DNA of 64,000 nucleotides from Cricetomys ansorgei (Eukaryota; Chordata; Mammalia; Rodentia; Nesomyidae), in contig JAMJFZ010000181.1 of the NCBI GenBank assembly GCA_026225945.1, positions 2,790,001 through 2,854,000 on the forward strand. The letters run 5' to 3'. This document shows positions 1 through 11,022 of the stretch, in pieces. Position numbers and translations under genes: made by a program. How positions within the stretch are numbered: position 1 is the stretch's first letter; each line of letters starts with the position of its first letter. The notes under the pieces were generated by a model. That model did not search any database. It saw nothing but the letters and a program-made list of their open reading frames with translations, and had not been told where the DNA came from.

Positions 1-466
1 TGGACATGAAAATGTAAATTTTCAGACGCTTTGGCAGGCCACTAGGGGAGATGTTTTTTTGATCAAACGAGCCGTTAAATCTCATTAATCCTATAATGTG
101 TGAACAGCCAGATGTTAGTCCCAAGTAATGTTTTCTGTCACATTCATCCTTTATGATAATCAGGCAGTTTGTGTCACCTACTTCCATCTAGAACTAGATG
201 TTTCTGAGTCCTTTTTCTGATTATTGTCCCCAGAGTACATTCTGTTATGTTTTCCATGCTCTTTCTATACTGAAAGCTGATGCTGACTGAGGCTTCTCGC
301 TTCCTTGGAGGTACCCTGCCAAGCTGAAAGGCAAAAGCCCAGCCTGTGCCACACCTGTAGCTAGCGGCTGAGCCATCCAACTGGGGCGCCGGCAGCCTCT
401 CCACCCCAGATACACTGCATTCTTCCTCAGTTGCAAAATGGAAGCCTTTTAAGGTGGCAAAATTGA

Positions 467-706
467 AGGCTTTCAGAGTACAAAATTGAAGAGGAACCAA
501 GTGTAGAGCTGAGGCACAAAAAGCAGACGATAAACGCTGAACTCACCCAATCAAAGGACTTGGAGACCGAGGTGAACCGGAAAAATCAAACCGGGAATCA
601 AAGCAAAAGCAGATTCCAGGACCAAATAAGACAACTCCAATCGTGGCCCGACTCAAAGGAGCCCAGCCCCACCGTCCCGTACTGCAGGGCGGTGTGTAAA
701 AGTTGA
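467..706 (+). pseudogene. Possible processed-pseudogene fragment, coiled-coil-like frame
   Basis: One plus-strand frame is open from 467 to a TGA at 704-706. Its first part (EYKIEEEPSVELRHKKQTIN, then AELTQSKDLETEVNRKN, then QDQIRQLQ) is rich in charged and Gln/Leu residues and looks like a heptad-type coiled coil; the last 20 or so residues look random. There is no start codon in a good context, no promoter and no poly(A) tail. I do not recognise the parent gene. It could be a decayed retrocopy exon or a chance frame. Confidence 0.25.
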
Positions 707-2030
707 TTTTGGTGGTACCTTGGTCTGAGCGCTTCTGCCTTCTGGAAAGTCATCTGGCCTCGCCTGACCTTAAAGCTATCAGGGCTGAGGGTGTGGCTTT
801 GCTCTCAAATGCATTCCTTCCTGTGTGACATAAATTCAGTCCTGATCCCTAAACAGCAGCGCTGGGGGGCTGGGGGTAGACATTAACCCAGCAGAGCTCT
901 TAAACAGGTGTCTGTAAATTATTACTCAGCAGCAACTTAGAGAAGAGTCCTTGTAGATTCACCGTGTTCATTCTCAGATGTATTTTAATTCTTTCATTCA
1001 CCATCAGTGGCCCTTCCCCCAAGTTACTCCCGCAAAAGCACCACGTAGCTCAAGTCTTACTGAAAAGAGAGGCTTCCCTCCCAGAAAAGCTTTAAGGTTT
1101 ACGTTCCTATCCATCAGATATGGCTCCCCGGGTACCTGGCATATCTCCCTTCAGGCACATGAAATGTGACAACATTAAGACGGCAGATCTGAAGGGCCAT
1201 GATTTTGCGGTGAAAATAATAGTAATTTAGGTAAGTAAAATAAAACATCCTTTGAAGAAGGTTTGCAACTATTAATTTTCTACCTTTGAAGATTGCATTC
1301 TGCAGTGTCTTTGTGGACTGCGGCTTTGGGTTTAAGGCTGGGAAGGAGGCGACAGAAATCTCTATGGAAGGCTGTCTCCCAGGGACGCTTACTGAGCCAG
1401 GGAAAAGGTGACTCCTGCCATTGCGCTCCCTCTGCAGGTTTCTTTCTGCATACATATTAAAGGGAGCTCATTCTCCCTGATGCAGCCTTCCCGATTCCAC
1501 AGAACAATGTAAGATACATCCACTCAAGTGAGGAAGACAGAAATTGTTTGTGTTTGTCCTTGGGCCGGTAAGCCCTTAGGCAGACATGGTCATGTTCCCC
1601 CCCTCCTTCCACCAACTGCCACAATAGCATCTAATATCTGGATCTAATTAGTCAATTGGTTAATTTTATTAGAGTTGTGATGGTGACCCGTGACCTCACT
1701 CACTGGGTGGGACTGCCCAGGGCTTCCAGGTTGAAATATAATCCCTGATGGTACAGAGGCAGGGATGTTCTTCACAGAAGTCCAACCATCATCTCTGACA
1801 TTTCTCTATTTCTCCCCACCACCCCCTCTCTTTTTCTTTGGCTAGTCCTTTAGATGCTCTTCTCAGAATCTGCAGCATCAGCAGGGTGGGTACCCAGGAA
1901 GGGAGGAGACTTGGGTGGGAACAAGTTTCCATGAAGTTGTAACTACTGACTATGGAATATTGGTGTTAGATTAGTCAGTGGATTATTGCTTTTAAATTCA
2001 TCAGATGATTTGAATATACATATTTGAGTA
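707..2030. other. No gene recognised
   Basis: This is AT-moderate intergenic DNA. Short frames are present but none has family features. No SINE is evident. Confidence 0.5.
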
Positions 2031-2037
2031 TATATTT

Positions 2038-2071
<34 letters not shown>
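2031..2071. repeat. (TA)n microsatellite
   Basis: A pure alternating AT run covers 2042-2070, with imperfect TATA units on its left side. Confidence 0.95.
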
Positions 2072-2073
<2 letters not shown>

Positions 2074-2129
2074 GCTTTTATAGATACACTGTAATGTCAG
2101 AAGACATTACTCTCAGAAAAGATGATTAT

Positions 2130-2415
2130 TCTGAGTATGGAGGCATATACCTGTGTACATGTAGGTAAAGGACAGAGATGCCACCTTTACAGGGCCTGCC
2201 ACCTTGTTTAAGGTGATGGAATCTATCACTGGAACCTGGGGCTCACCAATTAGGCTAGGCTGGAGAGTGGGCCCCAGTGATCCCCCTGTCTGTGTCTACC
2301 AGGGATTGCAAACACACAACCATGCTGGCTTTTACACAGATGGTGAAGGTCAGATTCAGCTTCTCAAGCCTGCCTGGCTAGTACTTTACCAACTGAACTA
2401 TCACCCCAGTCCAGA
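2130..2415 (-). mobile_element. Old rodent SINE-like repeat, antisense
   Basis: The right end reads TAGTACTTTACCAACTGAAC and then TATCACCCCAGTCC. Its reverse complement resembles the tRNA-derived head of a B2/B4-type SINE (GGGCTGGGGAGATAGCTCAG class). The left part is diverged and may belong to another repeat. Confidence 0.5.
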
Positions 2416-3467
2416 GACGATGATTATTTAAGAAACTATACCAAATGTAGAATCTCTCTAATGCTGAACATTCAAATGAACCCATCCTCCAACATTTTTT
2501 TTTCAGTTCTTTCCAAGTCCTCCGAGCTCCAGCTTCCACTCGGGATGTGTCCTCACAGTGAATAGGCCCGCTGCCATCTTATAGCTGAACACAGAAGATT
2601 TCATCTCCTCACCTCAGAGAGTTTATTTTGCTGTTTACAGAAGCCACTTTCTGCCCCCAGTTTTCTCATAACAATTCTTTATAAGAATACTTGCCACGAG
2701 ACAAACGATTAAGCAAAAGGATTTAGTTGTGCTCATGTTTGCGTGGTTTTATATTCACTGTTTAATTTTTCCAGTGCAATGTACAATTAACATTTGAATC
2801 TGCCTGGCTGTGAAGAAATAGAGATTACAGTTATTACTGGAAATAATTCATTTTTGTGTCTTTTCACATCCCAGGAGACTAATCCTTCCAAGTTCATTTA
2901 AGGTTCCCTTCTCCATGACAATCTCTTCCAACATGGATGTCCTCCCTGTCATGGGGTTTTATTATACACAAATGAAGACTCTCACCTGCTGCTTTTTACA
3001 TTTTGGTCAAAGCGGGAGGGTGTATCTCACCAAGGATAGAAACTGAATTGCACACTATTTTTTAGAAGTCCATTCAGCATCTAAAATCAGATACATATGC
3101 CCTTCCATAAAAATTTGCTAAATTGAAACTAGAAGCAAATAGTAAACACAAACCCATGAATCATGGTGCATATTATCTTTGACCAAGAATTCAAACAATT
3201 TCATGTCTCATCTTAAATCACCAAGACTCTGTCTATCTGACTTTGGCACTCTCAATTCAACCACATCTTTTTCAAACACATTTTCACCCGGAACCAGAAT
3301 GTCTGGGCTTTGACGAAAATCATTTTATTTATCCGCAGATAGCTGAGGACTAAGCTGGTTGTCTTTTAATATATAAAAATGTCCAGATTTCTCTCATTTA
3401 AAAACAGTGAGATGGTTCCCCAGCTCACAAATCTGCCTGTGGATGTGGAAAGCAAAATGAAGAGCGA
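2416..3467. other. No gene recognised
   Basis: AT-rich intergenic DNA. I see no clear repeat or coding signal. Confidence 0.5.
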
Positions 3468-3585
3468 AGGGTGATAGGGTACACCATCAGTCCCAGCTCT
3501 GAGGCGGTCCGGCCAAGGGCATCAACCATTTTGAGACCAGCAAGAACTTGTTGGTCTACAGAAAGCCTAATGACAAGTCATTCTA
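3468..3585 (+). mobile_element. Decayed B1-like SINE
   Basis: Short B1 landmarks occur in order: CAGTCCCAGCTCTGAGGCGG, then GAGACCAGC, then TTGGTCTACAG. The copy is strongly diverged. Confidence 0.35.
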
Positions 3586-5865
3586 GACAACTGTCATTTT
3601 TCTGTGCTTTAATTTCTCACGGCACATCCTTGGCCCTGAAGTCAGTCGCCTTCTCCTGGTACCTTTCACAGCCTTCTGCTCTGCGGTTGCCATTAGCACT
3701 CCCCTCTTCTCTTGCCCCACATGGAGCCCACGTGAGCACACTCATGTTACAAGCCTTTTATCTCCCACCCTTTATCTCAGTCCTCACAATAATTTAACCA
3801 GGAGTTATGTTTTTACCCCTTCTAGAGATGAGGTGGCTTTCGAATGGGTAATTAACTGACATTAATCAACTAGTTCGGAGAATTTGAAACGTGTGGTATA
3901 ACAGAGATGAGCACTCTTACCCCATCAGCCCTTATCCTTACGGCTCTCTCACCACTCACTGGTGCTTCCTCTCTGTCCTTCCAGAGTTCGTCCAGGCATA
4001 AAAAGGGGAATGTGTCTTGGTGGTCTTACTCTCTGCTTATCTTAACAGAAAAAGAACGAGTCAGTGTGCTGTCCTTAGTTTCTGCCTTTGAAGGAAGAAT
4101 TCTATGGAATTCTGTCAGACTGCAGAGCTCAACTTTTCCCCACCCTTCCAAACTGTTTTCTCTCTTTTTTTTTTAGAGCTGAACACACAATATTTTACGC
4201 CAGATTAAAGTAGTATTTCTTTGACAATAGAGTAGAAAATATAAGAGATAAATTAATTATGAAAGGTGAATAGGCAAGAAATCGAATATTACTAAGATTA
4301 AAGGTATAGCTAAAAATTAATAGCAAACTACTTCTTGAAAACCATCGAGAATAAAATGGAATTGTTCTCTGAACAATAACTGAAGCCCCATATTCCAAAA
4401 CCATCTTCCTGTCAAATGATCTTCTACTTGTGTATCATTTGCATACCACTTGATAATTTACATATTAATTTACTTAACCAACATTTACTAGGAAATAGTA
4501 CATTTAAAAACTAGGCAAATAGAGTTCTAAAAGTGTAGTTAGCATCTTGTAAGAAAGTTCATGATGTTGTATGGATCTTTAAAAATATAATTGTTTTCTT
4601 AAGTAAGGAAAAGTCAGAAAAATCATCCTAGATATTGGCCTATATTCCTACCCAGCTAGTCTACCAGCCAAGTGGTGCCAAAACTCTTCAGTAGGTGATG
4701 AGCCAAGGATCACCAAGAGGACTGATTAATTGAACTTTTACCTGTTAGTTTCATCATTTGTACTAGGTGTGATAAAAGCAAGGAAAGAAGAGTATTTAAG
4801 ATCCAGAATATTTTATGACCAAGATCTTCTTGCCAGTTTGCAATTAAATTCCTGCTGTTCTTCATTAAATAAGAGTAAAATCTGTGTCTTCCTGTTGAGA
4901 GAGACATGTGTTGCTGGTGATGTGATGTTTGGAGGGAGTACTGTAGTTCTGTCTCAGGTTGCTCTTGAGAACTGGGGATTGGAAAGAAAGAAAAAGACAT
5001 TCGTCAGTTCTTAGCAAACCTAGTGGACAAGGAGTCCAAGTGGGACTGTTTAAAATGTAAATGGATTCAAAACTGGGTTCAGACTATTGATGATGTTCCT
5101 CCTCCAGAAGCCTACATAACACCTACTGTACTATAACATCTAGTGGTAGGAAGGAAGATTCCAGCTTGATTTCTCTGTGTCCAAAGAGTGTGATATTTTC
5201 AGCAATGCAATCTTACCACTGAGTTCTGGTAGGCAATCTTAAGCAATGCAATAAATATGAGCCTGGCTAGGTAGGCCTATGACTGCAATAGTTGCATGAA
5301 TGTTATGGAAATAGCGAACCGCTTTCTGTAATTGGATTTAAGGCCTGCTCCAGAGAAGAAAATTTACACCTTGTACTATAAATCTGACTAAGAGCCTGGG
5401 TTTGGGGAGTTCATAGACCCTAAGGGAGAACTTACTATTCTATTGCTAAATGGAGACAAGTATCTAAATAGTTCATCTTTATACCTATAGATTAATGTAG
5501 CTCTCATTTCTCATTAGAGAAACTTCTTTCTGTGGTGGATAGCAGTTCAGATAGAGACCTACAACTAGACAATGTGCGGGAATTGAGTGTCTGGTGTGCT
5601 CAGCCATAAATAAGACATTCATATCACACCCTCTCTTCCTAGGGCTCAGGGAACACAGTGTTAGAAGGAGCAAAAGTTTTTGAAGAGTCAGAGGCCAGAG
5701 ACAACTGTTACAAAACAGTCTCCTCTGAGAGGACAGAGCCATTGCACTCATGAACTCAATACAGCTATGGTTGGCTGAGCAATACCCGCACAAGATCAAA
5801 CCAGTCAATATTCCAATATGGGGAGGGAGGGGCACATAAGATGCAACAAAAGCAACTTGAAGAAG
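3586..5865. other. No gene recognised; possible L2/MIR trace
   Basis: The stretch 3770-3900 (TCTCAGTCCTCACAATAATT, then GAGATGAGGTGGCTTTCG) resembles the 3' end of an L2/MIR3-type repeat. The rest is AT-rich with no family I recognise. Confidence 0.35.
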
Positions 5866-6045
5866 GAAGGCTTTCTTTTGGCTAGTGCTTGAGAATACAG
5901 ACCATCATAGCTGGGAAGGCATTATGGCTAGGAAGGCATGGTGGTGGGCATTGCTCTAGCTGTGGTGACATAAGCAAGAGGTGGCTGCACACATTACATT
6001 CAGGAAACAGGGAGGGATGGGTATTGATACATATCTCACATTCTC
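5866..6045 (+). mobile_element. Rodent LTR-like fragment
   Basis: The landmarks GACCATCATAGCTGGGAAGG, GCATGGTGGTGGGCATTGCT and GGTGGCTGCACACATTACAT resemble the 5' half of a common rodent LTR with a GTCCATCATGGCAGGGAAGG motif. The 3' half is absent; a SINE follows directly. Confidence 0.45.
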
Positions 6046-6049
6046 CCTT

Positions 6050-6262
6050 TAATTTTATTCATTTATTTTTTATATGTGTGTTTTGTCTGCACATGTGTCT
6101 ATATACCACATGCATGCCCAAAGAGACCAGAAGAGTGCATTGGATCCCTTGAGATAAGAGTTATAGATGTTCGTGAGCCACTGTGTATGCTCTGGGATTT
6201 GAGCCTAGATTCTCTGGAAGAGCAGTAAGTGCTTTCAACCACTGATCCACCTCAAACCCCAC
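6050..6262 (-). mobile_element. B2/B3 SINE, antisense
   Basis: The T-rich left end (reverse complement of an A-rich tail) is followed by GTGTGTTTTGTCTGCACATG, CAGAAGAGTGCATTGGATCC and, at the right, CTCTGGAAGAGCAGTAAGTG. The right end (CACTGATCCACCTCAAACCCC) is the decayed head. Confidence 0.75.
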
Positions 6263-6544
6263 AGTTTCCTTGTTAAGGCACCCTACACACCAGCCCATGA
6301 ATCAGTGCCAACCACACTTATAGTGAGTCCTCTTTCAATTAACGCTCTCTGGAAACTACATCACAGACATATGCAGAGGTGTGATTCTTAGATTATTCTA
6401 GATGATTTTATAATGAATGTAAATTAATCATCAGCCAAAAACTAAATGTGTTCGTGAGAACTTTACCCTTCTGACTTAAAGGCCCTTCCTCCCATTATAG
6501 TCACATTGGGAATAAAATTCAACCAATGAATTTCTGATGTGCAA

Positions 6545-6790
6545 TAGGTTGTGGCTTTACCGTGGCTAAAGAAATAAACCCTGAAGTCAGATTCCCTGGG
6601 TTAATATTTCACTGAATTCACTCATGAACCTTGAGGCATTGGGTTATTACTTAGTCTTTGTCCTTCATTTCGCTCATTTATAACTTTAAATAAAGCAGTA
6701 TTCACAAGTTCTTCTGATAGTTAAATTATATGAATAGACAATTGAATGCTTAGCATGGTATAGAGAATAGTTAGCTCGGACATTTATTTG
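6545..6790 (+). mobile_element. MIR element
   Basis: AACCCTGAAGTCAGATTCCC and TGGGTTAATATTTCACTG are followed by the conserved-core-like CATGAACCTTGAGGCATTGG, then TCATTTATAACTTTAAATAA and a 3' part with TGCTTAGCATGGTATAG. The order and spacing fit a MIR in plus orientation. Confidence 0.6.
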
Positions 6791-6825
6791 TTTACTTATT
6801 TTTTTTTTCTTTTCCTTCTGGAATG

Positions 6826-7075
6826 TAGTCTCTAGGTCAACAAGGCTTTCCTTGTCTGCTGCTGTATCCTAGCACCTAGAACAATCCATGTACATCTCTA
6901 GGAACAAAATGTACACTTGTCCACCACCTGTTAAATGGATGTACAGTGTCACAAGGTGTTCAAGCCACCGCATGCCAGTCGGTTTCTGAACATAAGAACA
7001 TAAGCATAAGAACATTGTTTTCCTAGCGTGGTCCTTAAACATAGTAGATACTCAACAAATATTAATGTCTTGCCC
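6826..7075 (+). mobile_element. L2/MIR-type 3' fragments
   Basis: TGCTGTATCCTAGCACCTAG and AACAATCCATGTACAT, and later AACATAGTAGATACTCAACA and AATATTAATG, resemble the 3' ends of L2/MIR repeats. Two overlapping or duplicated fragments seem present. Confidence 0.4.
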
Positions 7076-7539
7076 TTCCCAGTGTTAGTCACAAATCTCT
7101 TGCATGCAGATGAGACCTTTGGGCAATATCCGCTCTGGAGTCTGATGGCAGTGACAAATATAAGTACAAGTATCAGCAGCGGCGATCTCTCTTTCAGACG
7201 TGCACAGAGATGGCTTGTTTTGAACAATAGCAGTCACGGCTATCTGCAAGCGACTCACGCAGAACGACCCTCTGGTTATCACTCGTATCTACAGATATTG
7301 GAATCTGACTCTTTATAGAGTTTACATCCTCAGCCAGAAATTCATATTTGTAGCCACTGACATCATCGTATACCAAATAGGAACTTGACATTTTCAATAT
7401 GAGAAATTTGTTGTGACTATCTTTTTTTTTTTTTCTGTAGAAGAAAAGTTTAAACCATTTCTAGTAAGAAGAGCAACTTACGGCAAGGGAAAGATGGCTC
7501 AGGCTCAAGGGCTACTTTTCCTTTAATAGATAGCATGTG

Positions 7540-7727
7540 GGGATTTAAAAAAAAAATATTCGTTTTATTTTTATGAGTATGTGTGGGAGAGCAGAAGAGG
7601 GTGTAAGAGCTCCTGAAACTTGAGTCACAGGAGGTTGTGAGCTACCTGTGGGTGCTAGGACTCTAACCAGGATTGTCTTTAAGAGCAGTTAAGCGCTCTT
7701 AACTGCTGAGCCATGTCATCAGCCCCC
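7540..7727 (-). mobile_element. B2 SINE, antisense
   Basis: A T-rich left end is followed by AGCAGAAGAGGGTGTAAGAG, GTTGTGAGCTACCTGTGGGT, TCTTTAAGAGCAGTTAAGCG and the head CTCTTAACTGCTGAGCCATG. The copy is nearly complete. Confidence 0.8.
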
Positions 7728-8011
7728 TTGGGATAATATTAAATACACAAAAGTTAGAACTTATCTTTGTTTCATCTAACTGGCACCAAAATGCATAGGA
7801 AAAGGTATTCGGTAAGAAATAAGGAAACGAACTTTTGATTCCACTCAACCTGTCTCTATTCAGCTTTCTCATCGTAAACAATGAACATCGTTCTCACATA
7901 CACAGAAGGGGATTGCAGCAGATGCTTCTTAAGTATTTCTGCGGGGGACTTTCAGTGAATGTTGCCCTAACAACTTGGTAATGGATGAACCAATCAGGGG
8001 ATGGCTCTCTA

Positions 8012-8300
8012 TGCCGGATAGTTTTATGTCAACTTGACCCAAGCTAGAGTTATCTGAAAGGAGGGAGGCTCAACTGAGAAAATACCATCAAAAGATCTGG
8101 CATTTTCTTAATAAGTGATTAGTGGGGGAAGGCCCAGCCCATTGTGGGGTGGGTTCATCCCAGGGCTGTGGTCCTGGGGTTCTATAAGAAAGCAAGCTCA
8201 GCAAGCCATGAGGAGCAAGCCAGTAAGCATCACCCTTCCATGGCCTCTGCCTCAGCTCCACGTCATAGGTAGCCTCTTCCCTAGAAAAGCTTACTAACGC
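8012..8300 (+). mobile_element. Rodent ERVL-like LTR, 5' part
   Basis: ATAGTTTTATGTCAACTTGA and CCCAAGCTAGAGTTATCTG begin the element. CTCAACTGAGAAAATACCAT, GGCCCAGCCCATTGTGGGG, TATAAGAAAGCAAGCTCAGC and AAGCCATGAGGAGCAAGCCA follow in the order seen in a very common rodent LTR. It is cut off near 8300. The family name is not certain. Confidence 0.65.
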
Positions 8301-10796
8301 AGAAATATTTCATAACAATGTGAGCAGGTAGGTCACATCTCCAAAGCAAATAAGTTCTTTTTCCTATAAGCTTGATTTAAAAATACACCTTTCAATTTTT
8401 TTTTCAAATATTTCAAAAAATAATGTGCTGAATAAGACATGATGTTTGTTTCCATTGTCAAGGAAGAAGAGGAGAAGTGGTACTTGGTAAAGAAAAATGG
8501 CAGCAGGGTGGGTTGGAAAGGACTGAGAGGCACTGGTCCAGCGCGACTGGATACACCAGTGTGAGACATTGAACAAGACCCCTTGATTGCACCCCAGTCC
8601 AGCTGCCCGGTCTGTGTCACGTAATAATACCATTCCTGATCACCTCACACAGTTTAGAGGATGAATTTTATTTCTTCCTTAGTTCTTGGAAATGTGTTGA
8701 CGTGGTAAACTTCAACTATACACTTTAACCATCTTACCCTATCTATAATGAAATCAAAACAAATAATACTACATGAATCCTAGGCATGCTCCAACATAGA
8801 AAATGCTGGTGTATTTCCTAACACTAACATATTTCAAGATCAAAGCTCAACCCCAGTTACTCTTATTCTTCCTTCCTACAAGAGTCCTGGGGATTCAGAG
8901 AACCAGGGTATAAGTGTGGGAGGAGTTAGGGGTGCCTGGTTGCCAGAGGCACGCAATCACTCACGTGAATGCCACCTGTGTATCCACACATCCCCACTTG
9001 TTGGCTCTCAGAGGTTTCCAAGGACACAAAGTTCTAGCCGGCCTCCTTGGAGCCCACAGCACTCCAGCGATGTCTGTACCTCTTTGAAGGCATAGGGAGT
9101 TTTGGTGCAGCTTTGAGGTTATCTAAGGCTCTGCTTCCGATAGTCGCTATGAGGTCTTTCTCTGCTATCTTTTTGTCCCTGCTATATCAGCCGGTCTCCT
9201 CTGACACTCTAGGCCAGCTAGATTCTTAAAAGAAGGAAACAATGCTTTTGTGCTCTCTGCTAGCCTCACCTGGTCTGAGGAAATTCCTTCCAAGCTCCAG
9301 AGGAGCCTGGCTTTCCTTACAGTTCCCTATCAGCAGCAATTTGCCAGAAATTTTAATTTCCCTGTAAGCCTGTTGGTTTCCCTCTGAGGCCGTCCCTCCC
9401 TAGACATCACAGCCACATCCTCCCCGGCTGCAGTGAGCACAGAATTGCCTGGACACCCGAAGGAAGCAAGAGAGCAGAGGGAAACACCGACAGAAGTGTG
9501 AGGCTCCATTAATATTTTACAAAAGTTCAGAGCTTAAAATTCTACTACTTCTCGCAACAATAAGAATGACTATGTGGAAATAGATCCGGATTAGTTGAGC
9601 TTGAAACAGCCCGCCCAGGAAGGAAAAAAGAGAGACAACAAACAAAACAGACTTCAAGACACGGAAAGAGAAAAAAGAGCAAGTAATACACGGTCTCTAT
9701 AACATTAACATGGTTGGTTTGAGCCTTCCAGAACGCATGGCAAGCAGAATTGCCATGTGACACTCCTCCAAGCCCTTCTCTGAGGCAGGTGAAGGGCTGG
9801 TAGAGCGCAATTATCTTCTGCCCTCCAGTCTTGAGTAGATTTGGGATCGTTAAACTAGGCAGTGGGATGGAGGCGCCACACCTGCTGAAGTTAAAGCATC
9901 AGCTTGCTTCCTCTGCCCACTCTGCTTCCCAGCCCTTTGCTCCGGCTACCCTGTCTGGCTGCATTTTCAATTGCTGTCTTTGAAGCTTGTTCAGGTAGAC
10001 CTAACAAATCAATGAGCGCAATGAGCTGAGCGCGAAGCAATGGCAGTTGTGCGGCCTCCCTTGGGATAATTGGTGAGACCACAGGGTGCAGAAAATTGAA
10101 GTCTGAAAAACCGCAGCTCTCAATAAAGGGAGGAGAAGGAGTGAGCCATCACTTCCATTAAAATGCACATAATTTAAATAATGTCCTTGTTCTTTTTGTT
10201 ACCCATCAACCTTCATTTTTTTATGCTCTGAAAAGGCTAAATATTTATTAACTCTGATTTACAGAATTTACTGCTGTCCCAGTCAGTCAGGGGACAGATG
10301 CATTTTTAAAATATGACATTTTAAAAAATAACATCATTTAAAAATAGTAAATAAGTGTGTTTTTTTTAATAGCAGTGACTATGATTAATAAGGTATCCCC
10401 CAAAAAAGTGGTTTTTATATAAAGACCTACTATCAGTTTACACTGGTATCGTCCACGAGATGCTCCTGGCATTGTCTCATGCAGAAAATGATTCCTTGAC
10501 ATCCAAGGAATCACTGTTGGACTGATTTACCTGACCAGGGAAGCCAGATGGTTGGAAAGACTGCCTAAAGTCACAGTAGCCACGTTCCAGGCTTCTTGCC
10601 CTTTCACTGATGTGAGGTCCCATAAAGGAAAGAAGGGAGATGCAAACCCTGACTCCTGGCTCTTGGCAGGTCACCTGGGCACTATCCCACAGAGTGGCTG
10701 GATTAGCCCTCAAGGATCGATGGGAATAGGGATAGGAAATTTGGCTATATCTTGATCCAAGCCTCTGCCTCACTTTTCCGTGATAGAGAATGAAAT
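8301..10796. other. No gene recognised; one possible conserved element
   Basis: Intergenic DNA with only short frames. The part 10135-10300 is AT-rich with TAATTTAAATAATG and AAATATTTATTAA and is listed separately as a possible conserved element. Confidence 0.45.
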
Positions 10797-11022
10797 CTGG
10801 GCTAGAGAGACAGCTCAGGAGTTAAGAGCACTTGCTGGTCTTGCAGAGGACCTGGGTTCTGTTCCCAGCATTCACATGGTGACTTACAACCATCTTTAAG
10901 GCCAGTCCCAGGAGATCCCAGGCCTTCTTCTGACCTATGTGGTCACCGCATCCATGTGGTACACATGTATTTATGCAGACTAATGCAAACGCACATGATT
11001 GTTTTTTAATCTTTAAAAAATA
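10797..11022 (+). mobile_element. B2/B3 SINE
   Basis: The head is GGGCTAGAGAGACAGCTCAG, followed by GAGTTAAGAGCACTTGCTGG, GAGGACCTGGGTTCTGTTCC and a B3-type 3' part with ATCCATGTGGTACACATGTA. It ends in a T/A-rich tail. Confidence 0.85.
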
